The notes under the pieces are model-generated. The model was not told the DNA's origin, ran no database searches, and worked only from the letters and a program-made list of their open reading frames with translations. This document shows positions 11,576-21,249 of a stretch of 64,000 nt of DNA, piece after piece. Within the stretch, counting starts at the first letter, position 1, and each line of letters opens with the position of its first letter. A program made the translations under genes and the position numbers. This DNA is from Streptomyces albogriseolus (lineage in GTDB: Bacteria; Actinomycetota; Actinomycetes; Streptomycetales; Streptomycetaceae): NCBI GenBank assembly GCA_014650475.1, contig BMVA01000011.1, positions 124,001-188,000 on the forward strand, given 5' to 3'.

Positions 11576-12058
11576 CTACTTCGCGTCGGAGTCGCCGTCG
11601 GACTTCTTCGCGCGCGCGTCCGCCGTGGCGTCGGCCGGCTCGTCCTCCGCGTCCTTCTTGCCGAGGTCGACGGGCGTGTCGTCGGAGTCGGCGGCAGCGT
11701 CGGAGGCGTCGTCGGTCTCGGTGAGGGAAGAGGCGTCGTCGGGGACGACGTCGGCGTCGGACTGCAGGTCGTGCTCGATGCCGTGCACGATGCGGTTGTA
11801 CTCCTCGTCGGTCAGCACGGCACCGATCGAGTTCTTGGCGAACAGCAGCTCCACACCCGGCCCGGCGTCGAGGAGGACGGTGTCCTCGCTGACCTCCTTG
11901 ACCGTGGCGTACATGCCCCCGATGGTGCGGACGCCGGAACCGGGCTGCATCTGGTTCCGCATCTCGATGGCCTGCTGCTGCTTCTTCTTGGCCGACCGGG
12001 TCATCAGGAACATGGCCCCGATGAGCACAATGAACGGGAGGAGGGTCAGGAGACTCAC
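11576..12058 (-). CDS. yajC: Preprotein translocase subunit YajC
   Basis: YajC is a small single-helix membrane protein of the SecDF-YajC complex. The 160-residue product has its helix at residues 2-20 (LLTLLPFIVLIGAMFLM), then the signature KKKQQQAIEMRNQMQPGSGVRTIGGMYATV, and an acidic Asp/Ala-rich tail from about 105 that is common in Streptomyces. GTG at 12058 is preceded by AAGGAAG. A good promoter match lies about 100 bases upstream. Confidence 0.93.
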   Translation of the reverse strand: MSLLTLLPFIVLIGAMFLMTRSAKKKQQQAIEMRNQMQPGSGVRTIGGMYATVKEVSEDTVLLDAGPGVELLFAKNSIGAVLTDEEYNRIVHGIEHDLQSDADVVPDDASSLTETDDASDAAADSDDTPVDLGKKDAEDEPADATADARAKKSDGDSDAK

Positions 12059-12146
12059 GGGTCGGAACTTCCTTCACACGACCGCGATGGTGAACGGCCT
12101 GATGGTTGGGGGTATGTGGTGCCGCCGACAAGGGCGGCATCGGCGG

Positions 12147-12176
12147 AGTCTAAGCGAGTCCGCACCAAGGGAACAA
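12147..12176 (-). promoter_or_regulatory. Candidate housekeeping promoter of yajC-secDF
   Basis: On the reverse strand a TTGTTC box (12171-12176) and a TAGACT box (12147-12152) are separated by 18 bases. This matches the Streptomyces vegetative (HrdB-type) pattern, and transcription would start about 80 bases before the yajC GTG. Confidence 0.5.
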
Positions 12177-12223
12177 CGCTCAGCATGGCACCGGGGTTCC
12201 TGCCCGGGCCAGCGTGCTCGCCG

Positions 12224-13294
12224 TCACGCCCCGAACAGGTCCCCTTGTCCGTTTCCGGCGGCCTGCGGGCGCGGCGGCGTGAGGCCGAGGTGCGACCATG
12301 CCGCGGGCGTCGCCACCCGTCCCCGCGGGGTACGGGCGAGCAGTCCCTCCCGCACCAGGAAGGGCTCGGCCACCTCCTCCACGGTCTCACGCTCCTCCCC
12401 CACCGCGACGGCGAGCGTGGACAGGCCCACCGGACCGCCGCCGAACAGCTTCAGCAGCGCCTCCAGCACCGCCCGGTCCAGCCGGTCCAGCCCCCGGGCG
12501 TCCACCTCGTACACCGCGAGGGCCGCGGCGGCGACGTCCTGGGTGATCCGGCCGTCCGTCTTGACCTGCGCGTAGTCGCGGACCCGGCGCAGCAGGCGGT
12601 TGGCGATGCGGGGCGTGCCGCGGGAGCGTCCGGCGATCTCGGCGGCGCCCTCGGCGTCGATCTCCACGTCGAGCAGGCTCGCCGAGCGGTGGACGACCCG
12701 CTCCAGCTCGCCCGGCTCGTAGAACTCCATGTGCGCGGTGAAGCCGAAGCGGTCGCGCAGCGGGGGCGGCAGCAGGCCGGCCCGGGTGGTGGCGCCGACC
12801 AGGGTGAAGGGCGGCAGCTCCAGCGGGATGGCGGTGGCGCCGGGGCCCTTGCCGACGATCACGTCGACGCGGAAGTCCTCCATCGCCATGTACAGCATCT
12901 CCTCGGCGGGCCGGGACATGCGGTGGATCTCGTCGAGGAAGAGGACCTCGCCCTCCTGGAGGGAGGAGAGGATCGCCGCGAGATCGCCGGCGTGCTGGAT
13001 GGCGGGGCCCGAGGTGATGCGGATGGGGGCGCCCATCTCCGCGGCGATGATCATGGAGAGGGTGGTCTTGCCGAGGCCGGGGGCGCCGGAGAGCAGCACG
13101 TGGTCGGCGGTGGCGCCCCGGGCGCGGGCGGCGCGCAGCACGAGGTCGAGCTGCTCGCGGACCTTCTCCTGGCCGATGAACTCGCCCAGGTCCTTGGGAC
13201 GCAGCGCGGCCTCGACGGCCTGGTCCTCGCGGTCGGCGACCGATTCCACCAGCCGCTCGGAGGCGGCGGTGTCGTTCGTGTCGTCCCAGTTCAT
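12224..13294 (-). CDS. ruvB: Holliday junction branch migration ATPase RuvB
   Basis: RuvB is the hexameric AAA+ motor that drives branch migration with RuvA. The 356-residue protein shows Walker [10 protein letters not shown] (about 70-78), Walker B LFLDEIHR, sensor 1 in LVGATTRAG, the arginine finger region LRDRFGF, and the C-terminal winged-helix domain ([11 protein letters not shown]). All key elements are intact. ATG at 13294 gives the normal N-terminus. It lies 61 bases after ruvA in the ruvC-ruvA-ruvB cluster. Confidence 0.97.
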   Translation of the reverse strand: MNWDDTNDTAASERLVESVADREDQAVEAALRPKDLGEFIGQEKVREQLDLVLRAARARGATADHVLLSGAPGLGKTTLSMIIAAEMGAPIRITSGPAIQHAGDLAAILSSLQEGEVLFLDEIHRMSRPAEEMLYMAMEDFRVDVIVGKGPGATAIPLELPPFTLVGATTRAGLLPPPLRDRFGFTAHMEFYEPGELERVVHRSASLLDVEIDAEGAAEIAGRSRGTPRIANRLLRRVRDYAQVKTDGRITQDVAAAALAVYEVDARGLDRLDRAVLEALLKLFGGGPVGLSTLAVAVGEERETVEEVAEPFLVREGLLARTPRGRVATPAAWSHLGLTPPRPQAAGNGQGDLFGA

Positions 13295-13355
13295 GTGCGT
13301 GTGCCTCAGCTCTCCGTACGGACTCGGGCGCGGTCGTGGGCCGGCGGGCGGCGGT

Positions 13356-13961
13356 CTATCGGGCGCGGTTCAGCGTCTGCAGGGCCGCCTTGAGCAGCTG
13401 CCCCACCGGTACGGCGCCCTCGGCGGCCTCCGCCTGGGGGGTCACCGCGGCCACGGCCTCGTCGGCCTCACGGGTCGCGTACCCCAGGCCGATGAGGGCG
13501 GCGTGCAGCTGGTCGCGCCAGCCGGCGGTGACGGGCGCGCCGACGGCGGGGGCGCCGGTGGGCTCGCCGAGCCTGTCCTTCAGTTCGAGGAGCAGCTTCT
13601 GGGCGCCCTTCTTGCCGATGCCGGGGACGGTGGTGAGCGCCTTCTCGTCGCCCGTGGCCACGGCGCGGCGCAGGGCGTCGGGGCTGTGCACGGCGAGCAT
13701 GGCCTGGGCGAGCCGGGGGCCGACGCCGCTGGCGGTCTGGAGCAGCTCGAAGACCTGGCGGCCGTCCTCGTCGGCGAAGCCGTACAGCGTCAGGGAGTCC
13801 TCGCGGACCACGAGGGAGGTGGCGAGCTTCGCGGGCTGTCCGACGCGGAGCGTGGACAGCGTGTCCGGCGTGCACCGGACGGCCATGCCGACGCCGCCGA
13901 CCTCGACCACCGCGGTGTCGGGGGTGAGGGCGGCGACCGTGCCGCTGACGAAGGCGATCAT
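13356..13961 (-). CDS. ruvA: Holliday junction DNA-binding protein RuvA
   Basis: RuvA tetramers hold the four-way junction and load RuvB. The 201-residue protein has the OB domain at 1-63 ([10 protein letters not shown]), the helix-hairpin-helix repeats with [17 protein letters not shown] and [23 protein letters not shown], and a C-terminal three-helix domain III (LIGLGY...). ATG at 13961 overlaps the ruvC stop in ATGA, so the two are translationally coupled. Confidence 0.96.
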   Translation of the reverse strand: MIAFVSGTVAALTPDTAVVEVGGVGMAVRCTPDTLSTLRVGQPAKLATSLVVREDSLTLYGFADEDGRQVFELLQTASGVGPRLAQAMLAVHSPDALRRAVATGDEKALTTVPGIGKKGAQKLLLELKDRLGEPTGAPAVGAPVTAGWRDQLHAALIGLGYATREADEAVAAVTPQAEAAEGAVPVGQLLKAALQTLNRAR

Positions 13962-14536
13962 GCCGTACGGCCTTTCGATGCGTGGCGGGCCGCGGGGGCC
14001 CGGGGGGTGGTCGGCGGGGTACGCGCCGCCTGCGCGGCGACGGCCTGCTGGAGGCGGTTCTGGGCGGGGGCGCGCCAGATGTGGCAGATGGCGAGCGCGA
14101 GGGCGTCGGCGGCGTCGGCCGGCCTGGGCGGCGCGTCGAGCCGCAGCAGGCGGGTCACCATGGCGCCGACCTGGGCCTTGTCGGCGCGGCCCGAGCCGGT
14201 GACGGCGGCCTTGACCTCGCTGGGCGTGTGCAGGGCGACGGGGATGCCGCGCCGGGAGGCGCACAGGATCGCGACGGCGCTGGCCTGGGCGGTGCCCATG
14301 ACCGTGCGCACGTTGTGCTGGCTGAAGACGCGCTCCACGGCGACGAACTCCGGACGGTGCTCGTCGAGCCACTGCTCCAGGCCCTGCTCGACGGCGACCA
14401 GGCGGTGTCCGAGGTCGGCGTCGGCGGGCGTGCGGACGACTCCCACGCCGAGCATGGTGAGCGGGCGCCCCGCGACCCCTTCGACCACGCCGACACCGCA
14501 TCGGGTCAGTCCCGGGTCCACCCCCAGTACGCGCAC
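13958..14536 (-). CDS. ruvC: Crossover junction endodeoxyribonuclease RuvC
   Basis: RuvC cuts Holliday junctions. The 192-residue protein carries the acidic catalytic residues in [12 protein letters not shown] (Asp7), [10 protein letters not shown] (Glu), and the closing pair in [17 protein letters not shown]. It is slightly longer than E. coli RuvC because of an Ala/Pro/Arg tail after about residue 160. GTG at 14536 is preceded by AAGGGGG. It is the first gene of the ruvCAB operon. Confidence 0.96.
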   Translation of the reverse strand: MRVLGVDPGLTRCGVGVVEGVAGRPLTMLGVGVVRTPADADLGHRLVAVEQGLEQWLDEHRPEFVAVERVFSQHNVRTVMGTAQASAVAILCASRRGIPVALHTPSEVKAAVTGSGRADKAQVGAMVTRLLRLDAPPRPADAADALALAICHIWRAPAQNRLQQAVAAQAARTPPTTPRAPAARHASKGRTA

Positions 14537-14593
14537 GCGTCGCCCCCTTGCTCGATCACCTGTTTGTGCAGGCTATCGGGTGCCACCGACAAA

Positions 14594-14631
14594 GCGGCGG
14601 GCCGACGGGGTGTGTCCCGTCGGCCCGCCGC
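14594..14631 (-). terminator. Terminator after yebC
   Basis: A perfect 16-bp stem (14594-14609 with 14616-14631) with a 6-base loop lies 12 bases past the yebC stop and separates yebC from ruvC. Confidence 0.88.
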
Positions 14632-14642
14632 CCTGAGACGCG

Positions 14643-15395
14643 TCAGGCGTCGACCTTCTCCATGATCTCGTCGCTCACGTCGAAGTTGGCGAAGACGTTC
14701 TGCACGTCGTCGCTGTCCTCCAGCGCGTCGATGAGCTTGAAGATCTTCTTCGCGCCCTCCTCGTCCAGCTCGACCTGCATGGTCGGGACGAAGTTGGCGT
14801 CGGCCGACTCGTAGTCGATGCCGGCGTCCTGGAGCGCGGTGCGGACCGCGACCAGGTCGGTGGCCTCGCTGAGCACCTCGAAGGACTCACCGAGGTCGTT
14901 GACCTCCTCGGCGCCCGCGTCGAGGACGGCGGCGAGGACGTCGTCCTCGGACAGCTCACCCTTGGGGACGATCACCACGCCCTTGCGGTTGAACAGGTAC
15001 GACACGGAACCCGGGTCGGCCATGGAGCCGCCGTTGCGGGTCATCGCGACGCGCACGTCCGAGGCGGCGCGGTTGCGGTTGTCGGTGAGGCACTCGATGA
15101 GCACCGCGACGCCGTTGGGGCCGTAGCCCTCGTACATGATCGTCTCGTAGTCGGCGCCGCCGGCCTCCAGGCCGGCGCCGCGCTTGACCGCGGAGTCGAT
15201 GTTCTTGTTCGGCACCGACTGCTTCTTCGCCTTCTGGATGGCGTCGTACAGCGTCGGGTTGCCTTCGGGATCGGCTCCGCCCATCCGGGCCGCGACCTCG
15301 ATGTTCTTGATGAGCTTCGCGAAGAGCTTGCCGCGCTTGGCGTCGATCACGGCCTTCTTGTGCTTCGTCGTGGCCCATTTAGAGTGGCCGGACAT
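14643..15395 (-). CDS. YebC/PmpR (TACO1) family protein
   Basis: The 250-residue protein begins with the signature [15 protein letters not shown] and includes [16 protein letters not shown] and [14 protein letters not shown]. The family was long called a transcriptional regulator. Recent work on YebC-type proteins points to a ribosome-associated role that relieves stalling at proline stretches (family knowledge). Streptomyces proteins are proline-rich, so such a role would fit. It sits between pdxT and ruvC, a conserved order. ATG at 15395 is the family start. Confidence 0.93.
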   Translation of the reverse strand: MSGHSKWATTKHKKAVIDAKRGKLFAKLIKNIEVAARMGGADPEGNPTLYDAIQKAKKQSVPNKNIDSAVKRGAGLEAGGADYETIMYEGYGPNGVAVLIECLTDNRNRAASDVRVAMTRNGGSMADPGSVSYLFNRKGVVIVPKGELSEDDVLAAVLDAGAEEVNDLGESFEVLSEATDLVAVRTALQDAGIDYESADANFVPTMQVELDEEGAKKIFKLIDALEDSDDVQNVFANFDVSDEIMEKVDA

Positions 15396-15443
15396 CTGCC
15401 TGTCTCCTTCGCGTAACCCATCTCTGCAACGAACGCAGGAATC

Positions 15444-16049
15444 CTACAAGGACTCGCCCCGCCGGTCCGCCCGCACCATGTCGGTGAAGAGGCGGTGCAC
15501 CCGGTGGTCCCCGGTCAGCTCCGGGTGGAAGGACGTCGCCAGCGCGTTGCCCTGGCGGACCGCGACGATGTGTCCGCCGTGCTCGGCGAGCACCTCGGCG
15601 GACGCGCCGACGGACTCCACCCAGGGGGCGCGGATGAAGACCCCCTCCACGGGCTCCCCGGAGACGCCCTTGACCTCGACGGCGGCCTCGAAGGACTCGT
15701 TCTGGCGTCCGAAGGCGTTGCGGCGCACGATCATGTCGATGCCGCCGACGGTCTCCTGCCCGGAGCGCGGGTCGAGGATCTTGTCGGCGAGCATGATCAT
15801 GCCGGCGCAGGTGCCGTAGACGGGCATGCCGGCGCGCACGCGCGCGCGAAGGGGTTCCATCAGGCCGAAGAGCACGGCCAGCTTGGAGATCGTGGTGGAC
15901 TCCCCGCCCGGGATCACCAGGCCGTCGACCTCGGCGAGCTCCTCGGGGCGCCGGACGGGCCTGGCCACGGCGTCCGCCGCGGCCAGGGCCACCAGATGCT
16001 CCCGTACGTCGCCCTGGAGTGCGAGCACTCCGATCACGGGAGCGGTCAT
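15444..16049 (-). CDS. pdxT: Pyridoxal 5'-phosphate synthase glutaminase subunit
   Basis: PdxT hydrolyses glutamine and passes ammonia to PdxS for pyridoxal phosphate synthesis. The 201-residue class I glutaminase has [14 protein letters not shown] at the start, [12 protein letters not shown], the catalytic cysteine in [10 protein letters not shown], and the His-Glu pair in [12 protein letters not shown] at 16049 shares one base with the pdxS stop (TGATG), so the two subunits are made together. Confidence 0.96.
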   Translation of the reverse strand: MTAPVIGVLALQGDVREHLVALAAADAVARPVRRPEELAEVDGLVIPGGESTTISKLAVLFGLMEPLRARVRAGMPVYGTCAGMIMLADKILDPRSGQETVGGIDMIVRRNAFGRQNESFEAAVEVKGVSGEPVEGVFIRAPWVESVGASAEVLAEHGGHIVAVRQGNALATSFHPELTGDHRVHRLFTDMVRADRRGESL

Positions 16050-16960
16050 CACCAGCCCCGGTTGGCGTAGCGCTCGGCCTCGGGCAGGGTGTCGCAGTTG
16101 ATGCCGACCATGGCCTCGCCGAGGTTGCGGGAGGCGTCCGCGATGATCTTCGGGTCGTCGTAGAAGGTGGTCGCCTTCACGATGGCCGCGGCGCGCTTGG
16201 CGGGGTCGCCGGACTTGAAGATGCCCGAGCCGACGAAGACGCCCTCGGCGCCGAGCTGGCGCATCAGCGCGGCGTCGGCCGGCGTGGCCACACCGCCGGC
16301 GGAGAACAGCACGACGGGCAGCTTGCCCAGCTCGGCGACCTCCTTGACCAGCTCGTACGGGGCGCGCAGCTCCTTGGCGGCGGCGTACAGCTCGTGGTTG
16401 TCGTAGCCGCGCAGGCGGGCGATCTCGTTCTTGATCTGGCGCAGGTGGCGGACGGCCTCCACGACGTTGCCGGTGCCGGCCTCGCCCTTGGAGCGGATCA
16501 TCGCGGCGCCCTCGGCGATGCGGCGCAGGGCCTCGCCCAGGTTGGTGGCGCCGCAGACGAAGGGGGTGGTGAACGCCCACTTGTCGGAGTGGTTGACCTC
16601 GTCGGCCGGGGTGAGGACCTCGGACTCGTCGATGTAGTCGACGCCGAGCGACTGGAGCACCTGGGCCTCGACGAAGTGGCCGATGCGGGACTTCGCCATC
16701 ACCGGGATGGACACGGCGTCGATGATGCCCTCGATCATGTCCGGGTCGGACATACGGGCCACACCGCCGTCCTTGCGGATGTCGGCCGGGACGCGCTCCA
16801 GGGCCATGACGGCGACGGCGCCCGCGTCCTCGGCGATCTTCGCCTGCTCCGGCGTGACGACGTCCATGATCACGCCGCCCTTGAGCTGCTCGGCCATGCC
16901 GCGCTTCACGCGCGCGGTGCCGGTCTCGGGACCCTGGTTTTCGGAGAGCGTGCTGGACAC
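16049..16960 (-). CDS. pdxS: Pyridoxal 5'-phosphate synthase lyase subunit
   Basis: PdxS condenses ribose 5-phosphate, glyceraldehyde 3-phosphate and ammonia to pyridoxal phosphate. The 303-residue TIM-barrel protein shows [18 protein letters not shown], the catalytic lysines in MAKSRIGHF and [11 protein letters not shown], and the phosphate loop [13 protein letters not shown] at 16960 has a GAGGT site. About 23 further codons are open upstream but are not part of the family. It overlaps pdxT by one base. Confidence 0.97.
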   Translation of the reverse strand: MSSTLSENQGPETGTARVKRGMAEQLKGGVIMDVVTPEQAKIAEDAGAVAVMALERVPADIRKDGGVARMSDPDMIEGIIDAVSIPVMAKSRIGHFVEAQVLQSLGVDYIDESEVLTPADEVNHSDKWAFTTPFVCGATNLGEALRRIAEGAAMIRSKGEAGTGNVVEAVRHLRQIKNEIARLRGYDNHELYAAAKELRAPYELVKEVAELGKLPVVLFSAGGVATPADAALMRQLGAEGVFVGSGIFKSGDPAKRAAAIVKATTFYDDPKIIADASRNLGEAMVGINCDTLPEAERYANRGW

Positions 16961-17096
16961 GAATGACCTCGCTGGGATGAGGGGGATTCTGCAGCACTGA
17001 GGAAACGTGACCGGAGCAGGCCACAGCAAGGGCCAATGAGGACCCGGTGGCTCGTTTTCGGTCGGGGACCGGGCGTCCCGTGGCCGGAAAACGCCG

Positions 17097-17639
17097 TCAG
17101 GCGGCCCGCTCGATCAGCGCCGGCGGCGGCTCGTCGTCCATCTCGAAGGCCATCGGGAACGGGGCGTGTCCCGCCAGCCGGAACCAGCGCACCTTGCGGT
17201 GCAGGCGCAGCGCGCGGGCGGCGCGCACGGCGTCGTTGTGGAAGCGGCGGGCCATCGGCACCCTGCGGACGGCCTCGGCGAGCTCGAGGGCGGCCTCCTC
17301 TCCCCCGGGCGCCTCCCGGACCCCGTCCACCTGCTGGGGCTCGGCGAACACCGCCCGCAGCGCCTGGCTCAGCTCGCTCTCGGCGACCTCCCGCTGCTCC
17401 TCCACCGCCTGCCGCGCGGCGTGCGCGGCCTCGTACAGCACAATCGAGGCGGCGGGGTCGAGCACCCCGGAGGTGGCCAGTTCCTGCGCCACGGAGGCGC
17501 GGCGCAGCAGTTGCGCGTCGAGCGCGGCACGGGCGGCGTCGATCCGGGCGTGCAGCCGGTCCAGCCGCCCGGCCGTCCAGCTCAGGTACAGCCCGACGGC
17601 GACGAGGACGACGAGGATCCAGATCAGGGTTGCGGTCAC
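17097..17639 (-). CDS. LemA-like membrane protein
   Basis: The 180-residue product has a membrane helix at residues 4-20 ([17 protein letters not shown]), then a helical domain. [22 protein letters not shown] and [17 protein letters not shown] resemble the two most conserved parts of LemA proteins, including the closing 'APFPMAFE' stretch. LemA family function is unknown. GTG at 17639 fits the helix start, although no clear ribosome site is seen. It sits between pdxS and the pimA operon and is probably a single-gene unit. An imperfect CGTTTTC/GAAAACG hairpin follows at about 17053-17092. Confidence 0.75.
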   Translation of the reverse strand: MTATLIWILVVLVAVGLYLSWTAGRLDRLHARIDAARAALDAQLLRRASVAQELATSGVLDPAASIVLYEAAHAARQAVEEQREVAESELSQALRAVFAEPQQVDGVREAPGGEEAALELAEAVRRVPMARRFHNDAVRAARALRLHRKVRWFRLAGHAPFPMAFEMDDEPPPALIERAA

Positions 17640-17759
17640 GGGCGGCAAGGCTAGTACCGGCTCCGCCGGAGGCGGTCCCTGGGGCCGCACCCCGGGTGCG
17701 GGCGGGGCACATGCCTCGCGGCCTGCCGGGCGTGGTCCGACGCCGGGTGCGGGCCGTCC

Positions 17760-17911
17760 GTGGCCGGTCGCGCAGTTCCCCGCGCCCCTGAGGGCGTGCA
17801 CCCGCCGCCGTCTGCACGAGTTCCCGCCGTCTGCGGGCAGTCGTGCCGCTGGGGCGGCACGGGTGGGCGCAGGCGGCACCCTCTCGGCGGGCCTCGCCTT
17901 CCGCGCCGTAC
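17760..17911 (+). repeat. Tandem long repeat, copy 1
   Basis: This 152-base unit is repeated at 17930-18082 with three substitutions and one inserted T (about 97% identity). It contains one copy of the GCAGTTCCCCGCGCCCCT motif at 17769-17789 and a GTGCCGC/GCGGCAC hairpin at 17843-17860. It does not read as a protein in a conserved frame because the indel shifts it. Confidence 0.85.
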
Positions 17912-17929
17912 GCCCAGTGCAGGTCGCAC

Positions 17930-18082
17930 GTGGCCGGTCGCGCAGTTCCCCGCGCCCCTGGGGGCGTGCACCCGCCGCCGTCTGCACGAGTTCCCGCCGA
18001 CTGCGGGCAGTCGTGCCGCTTGGGGCGGCACGGGTGGGCGCAGGCGGCACCCTCTCGGCGAGCCTCGCCTTCCGCGCCGTAC
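17930..18082 (+). repeat. Tandem long repeat, copy 2
   Basis: This is the second copy of the unit at 17760-17911, separated by 18 bases. The short hairpin motif is at 17939-17959. The near-identity suggests recent duplication or gene conversion. Confidence 0.85.
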
Positions 18083-18142
18083 CCGCGGCCAAGAGGGTGC
18101 CTCGCATCGTCGTACGCCGGGTGCAGGCCGTCGGGGGCTGTT

Positions 18143-18171
18143 CGCGCAGTTCCCCGCGCCCCTTGGGCGCG
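18143..18171 (+). repeat. Dispersed hairpin motif, third copy, at the pimA 3' end
   Basis: The motif GCAGTTCCCCGCGCCCCT is followed by a perfect 7-bp stem, CGCGCCC (18155-18161) with GGGCGCG (18165-18171). It abuts the pimA stop, so it could act as its terminator. Confidence 0.75.
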
Positions 18172-19335
18172 TCAGTCCCGCGTCAGCCCCAGCCGCGCTC
18201 GCAGCCCCGTCGCCCGGTCGTCCGTGGCGACCGCCGCCGCGCCCGCGGTGACCGTTTCGTAGACGGAGAGGATGTCCGCGCCGACCGTCGACCAGTCGAA
18301 GCGGCGCACATGGGCGCTGCCCCGCTCGCGGAGTTGCCCGCGGCGCTCGGGGTCGCCCAGGAGGCGCACGGCCGCGTCGGCCAGCGCGTCCGCGTCCTCG
18401 TTGGCGAACAGCTCGCCGGCCGCGCCCTGGTCGAGGACCTGGGCGAACGCGTCCAGGTCGGAGGCGAGCACCGGCGCGCCGGCCGACATCGCCTCGACCA
18501 GGATGATGCCGAAGCTCTCGCCGCCGGTGTTGGGGGCCACGTACAGGTCCACGCTGCGCAGCAGCCGCGCCTTGTCCTCGTCGCTGACCATGCCGAGGAA
18601 CTCCACGCGCGGGCGCAGCTCCGCCGGCAGCGACTCGACCGCCTCCTCCTCGTCGCCGCGCCCGGCCACCAGCAGCCGGGTCTGCGGGCGGGCGGCGAGG
18701 ATCTTCGGCAGCGCCCGCATCAGCACCGGCAGGCCCTTGCGGGGCTCGTCGATGCGGCCGATGAAGCCGATGGTGCCGCCCTGCCACTCGGGTCTGGGCT
18801 CGGCCTTGGCGAAGAAGTCGACGTCGACGCCGTTGGGGATGACCACCGCGTCGCCGCCGAGATGTTCGACGAGGGTGCGGCGGGCGTACTCGCTCACCGC
18901 GATCCGCGCGCTGATCTTCTCCAGGGCGGCCTGGAGGATGGCGTACGCGGCGATCATGGCCTTGGAGCGCGGGTTGGAGGTGTGGAAGGTCGCCACCAGC
19001 GGGCCCTGCGCCGCCCAGCAGGTCAGCAGGCCGAGGGACGGCGAGGACGGCTCGTGGATGTGCACCACGTCGAAGGAGCCGTCGTGCAGCCAGCGCCGCA
19101 CCCGCGCGGCCGACAGGAAGCCGAAGTTCAGCCGGGCCACCGAGCCGTTGTACGGCACCGGCACGGCGCGGCCGGCGGAGACGACGTACGGGGGTAGCGG
19201 GGTGTCGTCGTCGGCCGGGGCGAGGACGGACACCTCGTGCCCGAGACGGATGAAGTACTCGGCCAGGTCGCGGATGTGGAACTGGACGCCGCCCGGCACG
19301 TCCCAGGAGTACGGGCAGACGATGCCGATCCTCAC
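18172..19335 (-). CDS. pimA: Phosphatidylinositol alpha-mannosyltransferase (PimA-like)
   Basis: The 387-residue GT4-family glycosyltransferase has the usual two Rossmann domains. RIGIVCPYSWDVPGGVQFHI at the start is the PimA signature, followed by VVHIHEPSSPSLGLL, VIPNGVDVDFF, and the C-terminal nucleotide-sugar motif GGESFGIILVEAMSAGAPVLAS (EX7E). It should transfer mannose from GDP-mannose to phosphatidylinositol at the inner membrane face. GTG at 19335 overlaps the acyltransferase stop in GTGA. The pgsA-acyltransferase-pimA order is the same as in mycobacteria. Confidence 0.93.
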   Translation of the reverse strand: MRIGIVCPYSWDVPGGVQFHIRDLAEYFIRLGHEVSVLAPADDDTPLPPYVVSAGRAVPVPYNGSVARLNFGFLSAARVRRWLHDGSFDVVHIHEPSSPSLGLLTCWAAQGPLVATFHTSNPRSKAMIAAYAILQAALEKISARIAVSEYARRTLVEHLGGDAVVIPNGVDVDFFAKAEPRPEWQGGTIGFIGRIDEPRKGLPVLMRALPKILAARPQTRLLVAGRGDEEEAVESLPAELRPRVEFLGMVSDEDKARLLRSVDLYVAPNTGGESFGIILVEAMSAGAPVLASDLDAFAQVLDQGAAGELFANEDADALADAAVRLLGDPERRGQLRERGSAHVRRFDWSTVGADILSVYETVTAGAAAVATDDRATGLRARLGLTRD

Positions 19336-20261
19336 GCCGTGCCCTCCCGGTCCTGCGCGGGGGCGTGCGCGGGGTCGAGGTCCTCGGTCCACAAGCGCTG
19401 CAGCATGTGCCAGTCCTCCGGATGCTCGGCGATTCCCGTGGCGAAGGCGTCGGCCAGCGCCTGTGTCATCACAGACGTCTTCTCCGCGCGCGTGCCTGAC
19501 GCGGGAACCTCGACCGGGGGGTGCACCCGGCCCTGCATCACGGGCGACTCGTCGTACCAGAGGGTCACGGGCAGCAGCCGCGCGCCGGTGTGCTGGGCCA
19601 GCAGCGCGGGTCCCGCGGGCATGCGGGCGGCGTGGCCGAAGAAGCTCACCTCGATGCCCGAGGCGGACAGGTCACGGTCGGCGACCAGGCAGACCAGGCC
19701 GCCCTCGCGCAACCGCCGGGCCAGCGTGCCGAAGGCGGAGCCGCCGCTGTGCGGCAGGACCTCCATGCCGAGACCCTCGCGGTAGGCGACGAACCGGTCG
19801 TACAGCGTCTCCGGCTTCAGGCGCTCGGCGACAGTGGTGAACGGGATGCCGAGCTTGGTGGTGACCCAGGCGCCGGCGAGGTCCCAGTTGGCCAGGTGCG
19901 GCAGCGCCAGGACGACGCCCTTGCCTGCCGCCATGCCCTCGTTGAGATGGTGCAGGTCCTTCGGGGTGAAGCAGTCGGCGATGCGCTCCGCGCTCCAGGC
20001 GGGCAGCCGGAAGGACTCCATCCAGTACCGCAGGTAGGACCGCATGCCCGCGCGGGACATCTCGGCCAGCCGCTCGGGGCCCGCGTCGGGCACCACGCGC
20101 GCGTAGTTGCTCTCCAGCCGCAGCACGCCCTTGCCGCGCTGCCTCCAGGCGGCGTCGGCGATGGTCCGGCCGAGGCGCACGGCGACCGGCTCGGGCAGCT
20201 TCTTCACCGTGCCCCAGCCCGCGCCGTACAGGGCGTCGGTGAGCCGCTCCCGTGTGCTCAC
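19332..20261 (-). CDS. Phosphatidylinositol mannoside acyltransferase (PatA-like)
   Basis: This 309-residue member of the lauroyl/lysophospholipid acyltransferase group carries the HX4D motif in LALPHLANWDLAG and a later LVADRDLSASGIEVSFFG stretch. In mycobacteria the orthologue PatA acylates phosphatidylinositol mannosides on the cytoplasmic face. The position between pgsA and pimA supports the same role here. GTG at 20261 overlaps the pgsA stop by four bases, and the pimA start overlaps this stop by four, so all three are translationally coupled. Confidence 0.9.
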   Translation of the reverse strand: MSTRERLTDALYGAGWGTVKKLPEPVAVRLGRTIADAAWRQRGKGVLRLESNYARVVPDAGPERLAEMSRAGMRSYLRYWMESFRLPAWSAERIADCFTPKDLHHLNEGMAAGKGVVLALPHLANWDLAGAWVTTKLGIPFTTVAERLKPETLYDRFVAYREGLGMEVLPHSGGSAFGTLARRLREGGLVCLVADRDLSASGIEVSFFGHAARMPAGPALLAQHTGARLLPVTLWYDESPVMQGRVHPPVEVPASGTRAEKTSVMTQALADAFATGIAEHPEDWHMLQRLWTEDLDPAHAPAQDREGTA

Positions 20262-20926
20262 TGGGCGGCCTCGCTCCCCTGCGCCTGCTGCTCCGCGGCC
20301 TCCGCCTCGGCGGACTCGCGGCGCACGGTCACCACGCGCTGGATCAGCGTGACGAGGCTGCCGACGGCGACCACCCACAGGGCGATGGGCAGCAGGTACT
20401 GGATGCCGGGCACACCGAACGTGTGCATGCCCGCGAACCCGGCCGCGACCAGCGAGATCACCAGCCGCTCGGCCCGCTCCACCAGCCCGTTGACGGCGAC
20501 CGGCAGCCCGATCGACTCGCCGCGCGCCTTGGTGTACGACACCACCTGGCCGCTGGCGAGGCAGAAGATCGACACCGCGCACAGCACGTTGTCGTCGCCG
20601 GAGCCCGCGTACCAGAGGGCGAAGCCGCCGAAGACCGCGCCGTCGGCGACCCGGTCCAGGGTGGAGTCGAGGAAGGCGCCCCAGCGGCTGGAACGGCCCA
20701 GCTGGCGGGCCATGTTGCCGTCGACCAGGTCGGAGAACACGAACAGCGTGATGACGACCGTGCCCCAGAAGAACTCGCCGCGCGGGTAGAACACCAGCGC
20801 GCCGGCCACCACGCCCGCGGTGCCGATGAGCGTGACCGTGTCGGGGCTGACCCCCCGCCGGATGAGAAACGCGGCGAACGGTGTGAGGACACGCGTGAAA
20901 AATGCACGCGCGTACTTGTTCAGCAT
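20258..20926 (-). CDS. pgsA: Phosphatidylinositol phosphate synthase (CDP-alcohol phosphotransferase)
   Basis: The 222-residue membrane enzyme joins CDP-diacylglycerol to inositol 1-phosphate (in actinobacteria) to give phosphatidylinositol phosphate. The full CDP-alcohol motif is present: DLVDGNMARQLG, then WGAFLDSTLDRVAD, with the three acidic metal ligands. About six helices follow. ATG at 20926 has a GGAAGG site. The Gln/Ala/Glu-rich tail is cytoplasmic. It begins the phospholipid operon. Confidence 0.92.
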   Translation of the reverse strand: MLNKYARAFFTRVLTPFAAFLIRRGVSPDTVTLIGTAGVVAGALVFYPRGEFFWGTVVITLFVFSDLVDGNMARQLGRSSRWGAFLDSTLDRVADGAVFGGFALWYAGSGDDNVLCAVSIFCLASGQVVSYTKARGESIGLPVAVNGLVERAERLVISLVAAGFAGMHTFGVPGIQYLLPIALWVVAVGSLVTLIQRVVTVRRESAEAEAAEQQAQGSEAAQ

Positions 20927-21249
20927 GGCCTTCCCGACGGTCGGTGTGGCCGTGTGGCCCCTGCTGGCCACCGGCGGGCCCATCGTAGTCACCGTGTGCG
21001 GGCGGGGCTGCGGGACCACCCGGGCCGCCGCGCGCGGGCGCCGTCATGATCGCCGCCGCACCCCCGGGGACCGGGGCCGCGGCGGGGATCACGTCCTTCG
21101 TATGGACGCGCCGTGACGGGAGTGGAAAGCTCGAAGGACCGCGGGCGCCGCCGGAGCCGCACCGCAGGCGATGCCCCCGGACGGGGTCCGGGGAAGGCTT
21201 CCACGGGTCCGCGCCCACAGTGACCTCACCGTGCACGGGAGGCAGGATC
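20927..21249. other. Divergent intergenic region pgsA / EF-G-like gene
   Basis: These 323 bases hold no gene I can support. They should contain promoters for both neighbours. A TGACTACGAT extended -10-like element lies on the reverse strand (hexamer at 20982-20987), but no matching -35 is seen. An imperfect CGTCC/GGACG repeat lies near 21091-21108. Confidence 0.4.

Larger units (their letters stand above)
17640..18171. other. Non-coding 532-base patch between LemA-like gene and pimA
   Basis: No gene with Streptomyces codon bias is seen here on either strand. The patch contains a tandem pair of about 152-base units and three copies of a short hairpin motif, listed separately. It is very GC-rich and full of small palindromes, such as 17843-17860. 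Confidence 0.7.

Noticed and set aside
17640-18171. CRISPR-like array
   Set aside because: There are only two long, nearly adjacent units and no regular short repeats with unique spacers. No cas genes are present.
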